A DNA stretch of 64,000 nt, from positions 1-64,000 of the forward strand of contig CALRNH020000012.1 of NCBI GenBank assembly GCA_943369485.1, written 5' to 3'. Made by a program: the position numbers and the translations under genes. Shown here piece after piece: positions 32,505-41,617 of this stretch (within the stretch, counting starts at the first letter, position 1; the number at the start of each line of letters is the position of its first letter). The stretch is from ATX-6F1 sp943369485. GTDB taxonomy: Bacteria; Cyanobacteriota; Cyanobacteriia; PCC-6307; Cyanobiaceae. Below the pieces are notes generated by a model. The model made no database searches, had not been told where the DNA came from, and saw only the letters and a program-made list of their open reading frames with translations.

Positions 32505-34601
32505 ATGACGTCCCTTCAGCAACCCTTCTTTCCCCGCATGCCGCGGGGCCGCCGCGACCAGCGGCGCTACACGGAAAGGCCCCGGAGCCAGGGTCTCCTG
32601 GGCCGGGCGATCATCGAATCGTTCCGCAAGCTCGATCCACGCCTCACCGTGCGCAATCCGGTGATGTTCGTGGTCTGGTGCGGCACGGTCGTCACCCTGG
32701 CCGCCACGCTGGAACCCCAGCTTTTCGGCCTCAGCTCCGATGCCCCGGGCCGGGGCTTCAACGCCACGCTGGCGGCGATCCTGGTGTTCACCCTGCTGTT
32801 CGCCAACCTGGCCGAAGCCCTCGCCGAAGGTCGCGGCAAGGCCCAGGCCGATGCCCTGCGCCGCACCCAGGCCCGCACCCAGGCGAGGCGTCTGTTGCCC
32901 GATGGCGGCGAGGCGCTGGTGGACTCCAGCAGCCTGCGCAGGGGCGATCAGGTGCTGGTGAGCAGCGGCGAGCTGATCCCCGCCGATGGGGAGGTGGTGG
33001 CCGGGGTGGCCGCCGTGGATGAATCGGCGATCACCGGCGAGTCGGCCCCCGTGCTCAAGGAGGCCGGTTCCGATGTGGCCAGCTCGGTCACCGGCGGCAC
33101 CCTGGTGGTGTCCGATCAGCTCACGATCCGGATCACGGCCGACCCCGGCCAGGGCTTCATCGATCGCATGATCGCGCTGGTGGAGGGGGCCGAACGCAGC
33201 CGCACCCCCAACGAGATCGCCCTCACCGTGCTGCTGGCGGTCCTCACCCAGGTGTTCCTGATCGCCGTGGCCACCCTGCCGCCCGTGGCGGCCTACATCG
33301 GCGGACCCACGCCGGTGGTGATCCTGGTGGCCCTGCTGGTCGCCCTGATTCCCACCACCATCGGCGGCCTGCTCAGTGCCATCGGCATCGCCGGCATGGA
33401 CCGGGTAGCCCAGTTCAATGTGATCGCCACCTCTGGCCGCGCCGTTGAAGCCTGCGGTGACATCAACACTCTGGTGCTCGACAAGACCGGCACCATCACC
33501 CTGGGCAACCGGCTCGCCGAGGAGTTCCTGCCGGTGGGGGGCCACAGCGAGGCGGAGCTGGCCACCGTTTCGATCGGCGCCAGCGGCTTCGACACCACGC
33601 CCGAGGGCAAGTCGATCGTGCGGCTGGCCGAGAAGCTGGGGGCCACTTCAGGCTTCGATCCGGCGGGGGCCACCGGGCTCGACTTCTCGGCCCGCACCCG
33701 CATGAGCGGCACCGACCTGGCGGATGGCACCGAACTGCGCAAGGGGGCGGTGGATGCCATCAAGGGATTCGTGCGCTCCCGCGGCGGCCAGGTGCCTGAT
33801 GGGCTGGATCAGGCCTACGAGCAGGTATCGAGGCTGGGGGGCACCCCGCTGGCGGTCTGCCGGGGGTACGAGATCTATGGGGTGATCTATCTCAAGGACA
33901 TCATCAAACCGGGCATGCGCGAACGCTTCGACCAGCTCAGGCGCATGGGCATCCGCAGCGTGATGCTCACCGGCGACAACCCGATCACTGCCGGCGTGAT
34001 CGCCCGGGAGGCCGGAGTCGACGACTTCATCGCCGAGGCCACCCCGGAGGACAAGATCGCCGTGATCCAGGCGGAGCAGCGCCTGGGGAAGCTGGTGGCG
34101 ATGACGGGAGATGGCACCAACGACGCGCCGGCCCTGGCCCAGGCCAACGTGGGGGTGGCGATGAATTCCGGTACCCAGGCTGCCAAGGAGGCGGCCAACA
34201 TGGTCGACCTCGACAGCGATCCCACCAAGCTGATCGACATCGTCACGATCGGCAAGCAGTTGCTGATCACCCGGGGGGCGCTCACCACCTTCTCGATCGC
34301 CAACGACGTGGCGAAATACTTCGCGATCCTGCCCGCCCTGTTCGGCGGCGTGGGCCTCGGGGCCCTCAACCTGATGCACCTTGAGAGCCCCCATTCCGCC
34401 ATCCTCTCGGCGATGGTGTTCAACGCCCTGATCATTCCCGCCCTGGTGCCGCTTGCCCTGAAGGGGGTGGCGTTCCGCCCCGATTCGGCCGAGCAGCTGC
34501 TCAAACGGAACCTGCTTGTTTACGGGCTCGGTGGTCTGGCGGTGCCGTTCGTGGGCATCAAGGCGATTGACCTGGCCATCACCTCCCTTCACCTGATCTG
34601 A
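32505..34601 (+). CDS. kdpB: Potassium-transporting ATPase subunit KdpB
   Basis: 698-residue P-type ATPase. The phosphorylated Asp326 lies in 'VLDKTGTITLGN'. The actuator loop 'ITGESAPV' with TGES-type sequence and the hinge 'TGDGTNDAPAL' are present. It energises K+ uptake with KdpA. Residues 1-55 include a Pro/Arg-rich start. The frame and family length are complete. It is the second gene of the operon. Confidence 0.96.
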   Translation: MTSLQQPFFPRMPRGRRDQRRYTERPRSQGLLGRAIIESFRKLDPRLTVRNPVMFVVWCGTVVTLAATLEPQLFGLSSDAPGRGFNATLAAILVFTLLFANLAEALAEGRGKAQADALRRTQARTQARRLLPDGGEALVDSSSLRRGDQVLVSSGELIPADGEVVAGVAAVDESAITGESAPVLKEAGSDVASSVTGGTLVVSDQLTIRITADPGQGFIDRMIALVEGAERSRTPNEIALTVLLAVLTQVFLIAVATLPPVAAYIGGPTPVVILVALLVALIPTTIGGLLSAIGIAGMDRVAQFNVIATSGRAVEACGDINTLVLDKTGTITLGNRLAEEFLPVGGHSEAELATVSIGASGFDTTPEGKSIVRLAEKLGATSGFDPAGATGLDFSARTRMSGTDLADGTELRKGAVDAIKGFVRSRGGQVPDGLDQAYEQVSRLGGTPLAVCRGYEIYGVIYLKDIIKPGMRERFDQLRRMGIRSVMLTGDNPITAGVIAREAGVDDFIAEATPEDKIAVIQAEQRLGKLVAMTGDGTNDAPALAQANVGVAMNSGTQAAKEAANMVDLDSDPTKLIDIVTIGKQLLITRGALTTFSIANDVAKYFAILPALFGGVGLGALNLMHLESPHSAILSAMVFNALIIPALVPLALKGVAFRPDSAEQLLKRNLLVYGLGGLAVPFVGIKAIDLAITSLHLI

Positions 34602-34611
34602 GGACCCTGCC

Positions 34612-34797
34612 ATGTTCCTGACCAAGCCCCTCTTCTGGCTTCCGCTGCTGCTCGCAGCCGGGGCAGTGGCGGCCTCCGCGCCCCTGCGCCTGTTCCATCC
34701 GCCCCTGCAGGCCGGGGCGCTGTCTGTGCTGTTGAGCGCCACGGTGGGGCTCTCGATCTACCTGTTCGCCGTGATGATCCAACCGGAGAAGTTCTGA
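34612..34797 (+). CDS. kdpF: KdpF-like small subunit
   Basis: 61 residues with two hydrophobic helices. The C-terminal part 'VGLSIYLFAVMIQPEKF' matches the KdpF ending (Y-L...L-x-x-P-E-K-F). KdpF stabilises the KdpABC complex. It is longer than the E. coli protein, with an extra N-terminal helix, as is seen in some cyanobacteria. Its stop overlaps the kdpC start as TGATGA. Confidence 0.85.
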   Translation: MFLTKPLFWLPLLLAAGAVAASAPLRLFHPPLQAGALSVLLSATVGLSIYLFAVMIQPEKF

Positions 34798-35369
34798 TGA
34801 CCCTGTTCCGCGATGCCCTCCGTGCCCTGCGGCTCACCGCCGTTCTCTGGCTGATCACCGTGGTGCTCTACACCCTGCCCCTGCTGGCGATCGGCCAGGG
34901 ACTGGTGCCGTTTCAAGCCAATGGCTCCCTGCTGCGGGTCGATGGCCGCATCGTCGGCTCGGCCCTGATCGGCCAGCCCTTCACCACCGATCGCTACTTC
35001 TGGAGCCGTCCCAGCGCCGTCGACTACAGCACCGGCAAGCAGCCCAGCTCTGCCCCCAGCAACCTCGGCCCCACCAACCCCGATCTGGTCAAGCGCGTCA
35101 GCGCGGCCTCCAAGGTGTTGCGCGACTCCGGGCTGAAGGATCCAGCCGCCGATCTGCTCTATGGCTCCGGTTCAGGCCTCGATCCCCATATCTCCCCCGC
35201 GGCGGCGGAGCAGCAGATTGAGCGGGTGAGCACCAACCGGAAGCTGACCCGGCCCCAGCTGCAGCAGCTGATCCGCAAACACACCAAAGGCCGCACCCTG
35301 GGTGTGATGGGGGAGGCGCGGGTGAACTTGCTGGCGTTGAACCTCGAGCTGGATCGCTACTCGCAATGA
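34797..35369 (+). CDS. kdpC: Potassium-transporting ATPase subunit KdpC
   Basis: 190 residues. One N-terminal membrane helix (TAVLWLITVVLYTLPLLAIG) leads to the KdpC domain: 'GSALIGQPFTTDRYFWSRPS', 'SNLGPTNPDL' and 'YGSGSGLDPHISPAAAEQQ'. KdpC helps couple ATP hydrolysis to K+ binding. It overlaps the kdpF stop and is followed ten bases later by kdpD. Confidence 0.95.
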   Translation: MTLFRDALRALRLTAVLWLITVVLYTLPLLAIGQGLVPFQANGSLLRVDGRIVGSALIGQPFTTDRYFWSRPSAVDYSTGKQPSSAPSNLGPTNPDLVKRVSAASKVLRDSGLKDPAADLLYGSGSGLDPHISPAAAEQQIERVSTNRKLTRPQLQQLIRKHTKGRTLGVMGEARVNLLALNLELDRYSQ

Positions 35370-35379
35370 TCCTTTCCCA

Positions 35380-36474
35380 ATGATTCGTTCGTTGAAGGGA
35401 CGGGGCCGCCACAAGCTGTTCATCGGCATGGCGCCGGGGGTCGGCAAGACCTACCGCATGCTCCAGGAGGGCCAGGAACTCCGCCGCGCCGGCACCGACG
35501 TGGTGATCGGTGTGCTGGAGACCCATGGCCGCGCCGACACCGCTGCCCAGGCCGAAGGTCTGGAGAGGGTCCCCCTGCGGTCGATCCTGCACCAGGGGGT
35601 CGCTCTGGAGGAGCTGGATGTGGCCGCACTGCTGGCTCGCCGGCCTCAGCTGGTGCTCGTCGACGAGCTGGCCCATACCAACGTGCCGGGAAGTGAGCGA
35701 CCCAAGCGCTGGCAAGACGTTGAACACCTGCTGATTGCCGGGCTGGACGTGTATTCGACGGTGAACATCCAGCACCTCGAAAGCCTCAACGATGTGGTGG
35801 CCCAGCTCACCGGCGTGGTGGTGCGCGAGCGCCTGCCGAACCGGGTGCTGGAGCAGGCCAATGAAGTGGTGCTGGTGGATGTCACCCCCGAAACCCTTCA
35901 GGTGCGCCTGCGCGATGGCAAGGTCTACGCCAGCGAGAAGGTGGGCCAGGCCCTCGCCAACTTCTTCCAGCGTCGCAACCTGGTGGCCCTGCGTGAGCTG
36001 GCCCTGCGGGAAGTGGCCGACCGGGTGGACGATGAAACCCCACTCGAGAATTCCCTGCGGGAGAGGGTGATGGTGTGCTTATCCACCTATCCCGATTCCA
36101 AGCGATTGCTGCGCCGCGCCGCTCGCCTGGCGGGCTTCATGGACGCGCCCTTGCTGGTGGTGACCGTGCTCAATCCCCATTCCTTTTTATCGCGAGATGA
36201 GGGAGCCCTGCTGGAGGAATGCACCCGGTTGAGCGAAGACTTCGGCGGCGAGTTCCTGCGCCTAGACAGCGATGATGTGCTCGATTCGATTGCCAAGGTG
36301 GCGATTGAGCGCCACATCACCCAGATCGTGATGGGGCAGTCGCCCCGCACCAGGGGGCGCTCCCTGTTCGGCCGTTCTCTCTCGGAGAAATTGCAGGAGC
36401 GGTTGAAGGGTCGCCACGTCGACCTGCATCTGATCTCCTATGACAAGCCATCGGCCTCAATTACTCCAACATAG
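35380..36474 (+). CDS. kdpD: KdpD N-terminal sensor protein without kinase domain
   Basis: 364 residues. The KdpD sensor domain carries the Walker A 'GMAPGVGKTYRML' and Walker B 'LVLVDELAHTNVPGS', plus 'DVYSTVNIQHLESLND'. A universal-stress-like domain follows (about 225-355). The protein then ends: there are no membrane helices, HisKA or ATPase domains. Family kinases are about 890 residues. Truncated KdpD occurs in cyanobacteria and could act by interacting with a separate kinase. A Kdp-type sensor role is inferred from operon position. Confidence 0.9.
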   Translation: MIRSLKGRGRHKLFIGMAPGVGKTYRMLQEGQELRRAGTDVVIGVLETHGRADTAAQAEGLERVPLRSILHQGVALEELDVAALLARRPQLVLVDELAHTNVPGSERPKRWQDVEHLLIAGLDVYSTVNIQHLESLNDVVAQLTGVVVRERLPNRVLEQANEVVLVDVTPETLQVRLRDGKVYASEKVGQALANFFQRRNLVALRELALREVADRVDDETPLENSLRERVMVCLSTYPDSKRLLRRAARLAGFMDAPLLVVTVLNPHSFLSRDEGALLEECTRLSEDFGGEFLRLDSDDVLDSIAKVAIERHITQIVMGQSPRTRGRSLFGRSLSEKLQERLKGRHVDLHLISYDKPSASITPT

Positions 36475-36493
36475 GGATAGATAGCGGATGTGC

Positions 36494-37789
36494 TTAATCG
36501 GCAAGAGGAGGCGTGACAAGTATTTTATCCACGCGTTTACTGTCCATGTCCATGACTTCAAAGCGATAACCTTTCCACTCGAAATGGTCGGCAGCCTTGG
36601 GGATTCGCTCAAGGACATGAATCACAAAGCCCGCAAGAGTGTGATAGGGCACCTGGTCGTCACAGCCCAGCAGATCGGTGCCGATCAGATCATCGAACTC
36701 ATGGATGCCCAGGCTGCCGTCCACCAACCAGGTGCCATCCTCTCTGGTCAGGAAGGGGGGATCCTCCTCATCCTCCACCGAGGAAAGATCGCCGACGATT
36801 CCCTCCATCAGATCGTTGAGTGTCACGATGCCCTCCACCCCGCCGAATTCATCGGTGACAAGCGCGATGTGGATGCCGGTTCGCTTGAACTGCTCAAGAA
36901 CATTGAGCGCCCGGGTTGACTCCGCCACATAGATCGGTGGTTGGCACAACCGTTCAAGCTCAATGGGCTCGCTGCCCAGCTGCGCCGTGAGCAGGCTGCG
37001 TACCCGAACGATGCCGACACAGGCATCGAGGCTTCCCTGGCCAACAGGAAAACGAGAATGGGTGGACTCCTTGACCTCCATGAGGTTCTCCTCAAGCGAT
37101 TCCTCCAGATCCAGCCAGCAGATCTCGGTGCGGGGCGTCATGATCGTCTTGATGGAACGATCTCCAAGGCGCAGCACCCGTTGCACCATGTCGTGCTCGC
37201 TTTCCTCGAACACACCGGAATCGGCGCCTTGGCGGATCAGCGCCTTGATCTCCTCCTCGGTGATGTCGGGTTCATCGGACGCCGCAACATTCAGGAACTT
37301 CAGCAGGGCATCGGTCGAGGCCCCCAACAGCTTCACGACCGGGGCACTCAGCCGCGACAGTGACCGCATGAAGGGGGCGATGCTGCAGGCGATCTGTTCG
37401 GGATTGGTCAGGGCGATGCGCTTTGGCACCAGTTCGCCGATCACCAGTGAGAGATAGGTGATCCAGGCCACCACCAAGGTGACACTCAACTCCTGGCTGT
37501 AGGGCTGCAGCGCGGGTAGGCCATCGAAGACCGGCTTGAGTCGTTGCGCCAGCGTCGCCCCACCGACGGCACCACTGAGGATGCCGATCAGGGTGATGCC
37601 GATCTGCACCGTCGAGAGAAAATCGTTGGGTGACTCCGCCAATCGGAGGGCCACGCGAGCGCGTCGGTTCCCCTTCTCCGCCAGTTGCTGCAGCCGGACC
37701 TTGCGGGCTGAAACGACGGCTATCTCAGAGCCAGAGAAGATCCCGTTGGCAACGATCAGCACCAGGATGAACAGGATTTCTAGCGCCAA
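36494..37789 (-). CDS. CNNM/HlyC-CorC-type membrane transporter or regulator
   Basis: 431 residues. The DUF21/CNNM membrane domain (residues 1-190) begins 'LVIVLIVANGIFSGSEIAVV'-like with the S-G-S-E-x-A signature. Two CBS domains follow at about 210-335 ('MTPRTEICWLDLEESL', 'FGGVEGIVTLNDLMEGIVG'). A CorC_HlyC domain ends the protein at about 350-431. Family members are linked to Mg2+/Co2+ handling. It converges with kdpD, and its divalent-cation role fits ion homeostasis, but there is no operon. Confidence 0.88.
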   Translation of the reverse strand: MALEILFILVLIVANGIFSGSEIAVVSARKVRLQQLAEKGNRRARVALRLAESPNDFLSTVQIGITLIGILSGAVGGATLAQRLKPVFDGLPALQPYSQELSVTLVVAWITYLSLVIGELVPKRIALTNPEQIACSIAPFMRSLSRLSAPVVKLLGASTDALLKFLNVAASDEPDITEEEIKALIRQGADSGVFEESEHDMVQRVLRLGDRSIKTIMTPRTEICWLDLEESLEENLMEVKESTHSRFPVGQGSLDACVGIVRVRSLLTAQLGSEPIELERLCQPPIYVAESTRALNVLEQFKRTGIHIALVTDEFGGVEGIVTLNDLMEGIVGDLSSVEDEEDPPFLTREDGTWLVDGSLGIHEFDDLIGTDLLGCDDQVPYHTLAGFVIHVLERIPKAADHFEWKGYRFEVMDMDSKRVDKILVTPPLAD

Positions 37790-37822
37790 GCAGGGGGGGC
37801 AGACCCAGTAAGGAGGCCCAAT

Positions 37823-38929
37823 CTAATCGCTGTCGCCGAGGGCACCCCGCCGGGCCACGCCCTTCGCTCGAGCCTGGAAACGGCGACTGAGCCACAGCGA
37901 CACATAAACCAGCGCCACCAGCACCGGCACTTCAATCAGGGGGCCGATCACCCCGGCGAGCGCCTGGCGGGAGCTGACGCCCCAGACGCTGATGCTCACA
38001 GCGATGGCCAGCTCGAAGTTGTTGCCGGCGGCGGTGAAGGCCAAGGTGGCGGTTTTCGGGTAGCTGAGGCCGCTGCGGCGGCCCACCACGAAGGCCACGG
38101 TCCACATGACCAGGAAATAGAGCAGCAACGGCACCGCCACGGTGGCCACCGTGAGCGGGTCGGAGGTGATCGCCTGACCCTGCAGGGCGAACATCACCAC
38201 GATCGTGAACAGCAGGCCGTAGAGCGCGAAGGGGCTGATGAAGGGGATGAAGCGCTGTTCGTACCAGCGGGGTCCCTTGAGGCGCAGACCGATCCGGCGG
38301 GTGAGGAAACCCGCCAGCAGGGGAAGCCCCAGGAACACCAGCACCGCCCGGGCGATCTCGGCCATTGAAAAAGCCACGTCTTCCGTGGCCAGGCCCAGCC
38401 AGCCGGGCAGGATCTTGAGGTAGAAGCCGCCCAGCAGGGCATAGGCCAGCACCTGAATGATCGAGTTGATCGCCACCAGCAGGGCGGCCGCCTCCCGATC
38501 CCCCCGGGCGAGATCGATCCAGATCAACACCATGGCGATGCAGGGGGCCAGACCGATCAGGATCAGGCCGGTGCGAAACGCCGGCTGACCCGGAAGAAAG
38601 ATCCAGGCCAGAGCGAACATCAGTGCCGGGCCCAAGCCCCAGACCAGCAGCAACGACAGCCGCAGCAGGCGCCGATCCCGCAGCGTGTGGCCCAGCTCCT
38701 CGTAGTGAACCTTCGCCAGCACCGGGTACATCATCAAGAGCAGCCCCAGGGCGATCGGCAGGGAGGTGCGGCCGATGGTCACGGCATCAAGCAGCCCCTG
38801 GATGGCAGGGAAGAAGCGGCCCAGCAGCAGGCCGCCCGCCATCGCCAGCAGGATCCACAGCGGCAGGAACCGATCCAGCAACGACAGCCTGGCCAGCACG
38901 GCGTGTTCGTCGGGGGCTGGGCCGCTCAC
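37823..38929 (-). CDS. acr3: ACR3-family arsenite efflux permease
   Basis: 368 residues with about ten membrane helices. The start is GTG 38929, overlapping the arsR stop as GTGA. The conserved Cys in helix 4 is visible in 'GLAPCIAMVLIWIDLARGD', and the 'ALGLLLMMYPVLAKV' and 'FTAAGNNFELAIAV' motifs mark the Acr3 group. It exports arsenite (and possibly antimonite). Its regulator lies just upstream and the operator controls both. Confidence 0.93.
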   Translation of the reverse strand: MSGPAPDEHAVLARLSLLDRFLPLWILLAMAGGLLLGRFFPAIQGLLDAVTIGRTSLPIALGLLLMMYPVLAKVHYEELGHTLRDRRLLRLSLLLVWGLGPALMFALAWIFLPGQPAFRTGLILIGLAPCIAMVLIWIDLARGDREAAALLVAINSIIQVLAYALLGGFYLKILPGWLGLATEDVAFSMAEIARAVLVFLGLPLLAGFLTRRIGLRLKGPRWYEQRFIPFISPFALYGLLFTIVVMFALQGQAITSDPLTVATVAVPLLLYFLVMWTVAFVVGRRSGLSYPKTATLAFTAAGNNFELAIAVSISVWGVSSRQALAGVIGPLIEVPVLVALVYVSLWLSRRFQARAKGVARRGALGDSD

Positions 38930-39231
38930 TTGCAGGGGCTCGCCGGCTTGCTGCACTGGGCACCCAGCTCCGCCAGCCAACCGCGCAGGGCATCGATGGC
39001 TTCGGGGCGCAGGCGGTAGTAGATCCAGCGGCCCTCCTGGCGATCGGCCAGCAGCCCCGCCTCCTTGAGCACCTTGAGGTGAAAGGAGAGCTTCGACTGG
39101 GCCAGGCCCAGATCGGTGGTGAGATCGCAGACGCAGCGCTCGCCGCCGCCGAGGGACTCGATCACCCGCAGGCGCAGGGGATCGGCAAGGGCCTTGAGCA
39201 GCGCTCGGGCCTGATCCGAAGGCATCTCCAT
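38926..39231 (-). CDS. arsR: ArsR-family arsenic-responsive repressor
   Basis: 101 residues from ATG 39231. A longer frame to 39300 or 39303 would run through its own operator, so the shorter start is chosen. The winged helix contains 'LGGGERCVCDLTTDLGLAQS' with the Cys-Val-Cys As(III) site. The recognition helix is 'AQSKLSFHLKVLKEAGL'. A Cys-containing tail (GAQCSKPASPCK) may add a metal ligand. It represses until arsenite binds. It overlaps acr3. Confidence 0.92.
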   Translation of the reverse strand: MEMPSDQARALLKALADPLRLRVIESLGGGERCVCDLTTDLGLAQSKLSFHLKVLKEAGLLADRQEGRWIYYRLRPEAIDALRGWLAELGAQCSKPASPCK

Positions 39232-39280
39232 CCCATGGGCCACGGATGCCCCTTCACCAGCCAAACAACCACTGGAACGG

Positions 39281-39314
39281 ATCAAAGATTTTTGATGCAT
39301 CAAGCTAAATTGAT
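39281..39314. promoter_or_regulatory. Two tandem ArsR operator boxes between arsR and GAPDH
   Basis: Two exact copies of the ATCAA-N6-TTGAT pattern lie two bases apart: ATCAA at 39281 with TTGAT ending 39296, and ATCAA at 39299 with TTGAT ending 39314. This is the arsenic-box sequence described for cyanobacterial arsBHC regulation. The boxes lie in the 101 bases between divergent arsR-acr3 and GAPDH-arsJ, so one repressor is likely to control both directions. Confidence 0.92.
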
Positions 39315-39332
39315 CTTAGTCGCGCATGCGTC

Positions 39333-40364
39333 ATGCGGATTGGCATCAACGGCTTCGGCCGCATCGGCCGCCTGGTGTTCCGCGCCCTCTGGGGCCGCCC
39401 CGGCCTCTCGGTGGTTCACGTCAACGACCCGGCCGGAGACGCCGCCGCCGCCGCTCACTTGCTTGAGTTCGACTCGGTGCATGGCCGCTGGCCCCAGGCA
39501 GTGGCAGCCGGCGGAGCGGGCTTCCTGGTGGCGGGCCAATCCGTGGGCTACAGCCAGCAGAAGGATCCCACCGCCGTCCCCTGGTCGGCCGCCGGCGTGG
39601 ACCTGGTGCTCGAGTGCAGCGGCAAGATCAAGACGCCGGAAACCCTCGCGCCCTACTTCAGCGCGGCGGGCCTCAAGCGCGTGATCGTGGCCTGCCCCGT
39701 GAAGGGCGTGATCGCCGGAGATGAGGCCCTCAACATCGTCTACGGCGTCAACCACCACCTCTACGACCCGGCGCGCCACCGCCTGCTCACCGCCGCCTCC
39801 TGCACCACCAACTGCCTGGCGCCGGTGGTGCAGGTGGTGCACGAAAGCTTCGGGATCCGCCACGGTTCGATCACCACCCTTCACGATGTCACCAACACCC
39901 AGGTGGTGGTGGATGCCTTCAAAAGCGACCTGCGGCGGGCCCGCTCCTGCCTGCAATCCCTGATCCCCACCAGCACAGGCTCGGCCCGGGCGATCGGCCT
40001 GATTTTTCCGGAACTGCAGGGCAAGCTCAACGGCCATGCCATCCGGGTGCCGCTGCTCAACGCCTCGCTCACCGATGCGGTGTTTGAGCTCAAGCAGGAG
40101 GTGAGCGCCGAGGAAGTGAACGCCGCCTTTGAGGCCGCCGCAAGCGGCCCCTTGCAAGGAATCCTCGGCTACGAAACCAGGCCGCTGGTGTCGATCGATT
40201 TCCTCAACGACCCCCGCAGCGCCATCGTCGACGCCCTCTCCACGCTGGTGACGGGCGGCACCCAGCTCAAGGTCTACGCCTGGTACGACAACGAGTGGGG
40301 CTACAGCTGCCGGATGGCGGATCTGGCCTGCCATGTGGCCGAGATCGAAGCTTCCGCCCGATGA
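39333..40364 (+). CDS. Arsenic-linked glyceraldehyde-3-phosphate dehydrogenase
   Basis: 343 residues. It has the NAD-binding 'GINGFGRIGRLVF', the catalytic 'SCTTNCLAPVV' with Cys of C-T-T-N-C, and GAPDH C-terminal 'YDNEWGYSCRM'. Its location beside arsJ and an ArsR box indicates the arsenate pathway: it would form 1-arseno-3-phosphoglycerate from arsenate and glyceraldehyde-3-phosphate. It differs in role from the central GAPDH. ATGA overlaps the arsJ start. Confidence 0.92.
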   Translation: MRIGINGFGRIGRLVFRALWGRPGLSVVHVNDPAGDAAAAAHLLEFDSVHGRWPQAVAAGGAGFLVAGQSVGYSQQKDPTAVPWSAAGVDLVLECSGKIKTPETLAPYFSAAGLKRVIVACPVKGVIAGDEALNIVYGVNHHLYDPARHRLLTAASCTTNCLAPVVQVVHESFGIRHGSITTLHDVTNTQVVVDAFKSDLRRARSCLQSLIPTSTGSARAIGLIFPELQGKLNGHAIRVPLLNASLTDAVFELKQEVSAEEVNAAFEAAASGPLQGILGYETRPLVSIDFLNDPRSAIVDALSTLVTGGTQLKVYAWYDNEWGYSCRMADLACHVAEIEASAR

Positions 40365-41617
40365 AACACCTCACGGGATTGCAGCAGTACGTGGTCGTCA
40401 CGGCCAACTACTGGGCCTTCACCCTCACCGATGGGGCCCTGCGCATGCTGGTGGTCTTCCACTTCCACCAGCTCGGCTACTCCACCCTGGAGATCGCCTT
40501 TCTGTTTCTCTTCTACGAATTCTTCGGCATCATCACCAACCTCTACGGCGGCTGGCTGGGCGCCCGCTTTGGGCTGCGGCTCACCCTCTGGGCGGGAACG
40601 CTGATGCAGGTGGCGGCCCTGCTGATGCTGATTCCGGTGGCCGACGACTGGCCGCGCTGGTGGAGTGTGGCCTACGTGATGGTGGCCCAGGCGATCAGCG
40701 GCATCGCCAAGGACCTCAACAAGATGAGCGCCAAGAGCGCCATCAAGACGGTGGTGCCGGAAACCCCGGGCGACCCCAGCCAGGGCGAGAACCAGCTGTT
40801 CCAATGGGTGGCGATCCTGACCGGCTCCAAGAACGCCCTCAAGGGGGTGGGCTTCTTCATGGGGGGATTGCTGCTCACCAAGATCGGCTTCAGCGCCGCC
40901 GTTGGGGCCATGGCCGCCGGCCTGTTTCTCTCATTCCTCGTCACCCTGGTGCTGCCCGGCGAGATCGGCCGCATGAAGGAGAAGCCCGCCATCACGGCCC
41001 TGTTCTCGAAATCGAAGGGCATCAATGTGCTGTCGCTGGCTCGCTTCTTCCTGTTCGGCGCCCGTGATGTCTGGTTCGTGGTGGCCCTGCCGGTGTTCCT
41101 GCAGGCAGCCCTGGGTTGGAAGTACTGGGAGGTGGGCGGTTTCATGGGCCTCTGGGTGATCGGTTACGGGATCATCCAGGCCTCGGCCCCGGCCCTGCGG
41201 CGCAGCTGGGGAAAAATTGCACCCCCAGGGGTGTCCGCCGTGCAGTTCTGGAGCGCCGTGCTGACGGCCATTCCCGCCCTGATCGCCATCAGCCTGTGGC
41301 GCGATGTGGGCAACTCCGGCATCGCCGTGGTGGTGGGCCTGGCCGCCTTCGGAGCCGTGTTCGCGATGAATTCCTCGATCCACAGCTACATGGTGCTGGC
41401 CTACACCGACGCCGAATCGGTGAGCCTCAACGTGGGCTTCTATTACATGGCCAACGCCGGTGGCCGCCTGCTGGGCACCCTGCTCTCGGGCGGGGTGTTC
41501 CTGGTGGGGGGGCTGCAGGCCTGCCTCTGGTGCTCGGCGCTGCTGGTGGCGCTCTCCTGGCTCACCAGCCTCAGACTGCCCCCAACCCGTTCAACGATCG
41601 CTGCCGCCCATGGCTGA
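40361..41617 (+). CDS. arsJ: ArsJ-type organoarsenical efflux permease
   Basis: 418-residue MFS permease, starting ATG 40361 within the GAPDH stop. The ArsJ start 'LQQYVVVTANYWAFTLTDGA' is recognisable, with about 12 membrane helices and 'INKMSAKSAIKTVVPE'-like cytoplasmic loop (here LNKMSAKSAIKTVVPE). With the GAPDH it removes 1-arseno-3-phosphoglycerate, giving arsenate resistance. Its stop overlaps the small membrane gene. Confidence 0.92.
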   Translation: MKHLTGLQQYVVVTANYWAFTLTDGALRMLVVFHFHQLGYSTLEIAFLFLFYEFFGIITNLYGGWLGARFGLRLTLWAGTLMQVAALLMLIPVADDWPRWWSVAYVMVAQAISGIAKDLNKMSAKSAIKTVVPETPGDPSQGENQLFQWVAILTGSKNALKGVGFFMGGLLLTKIGFSAAVGAMAAGLFLSFLVTLVLPGEIGRMKEKPAITALFSKSKGINVLSLARFFLFGARDVWFVVALPVFLQAALGWKYWEVGGFMGLWVIGYGIIQASAPALRRSWGKIAPPGVSAVQFWSAVLTAIPALIAISLWRDVGNSGIAVVVGLAAFGAVFAMNSSIHSYMVLAYTDAESVSLNVGFYYMANAGGRLLGTLLSGGVFLVGGLQACLWCSALLVALSWLTSLRLPPTRSTIAAAHG

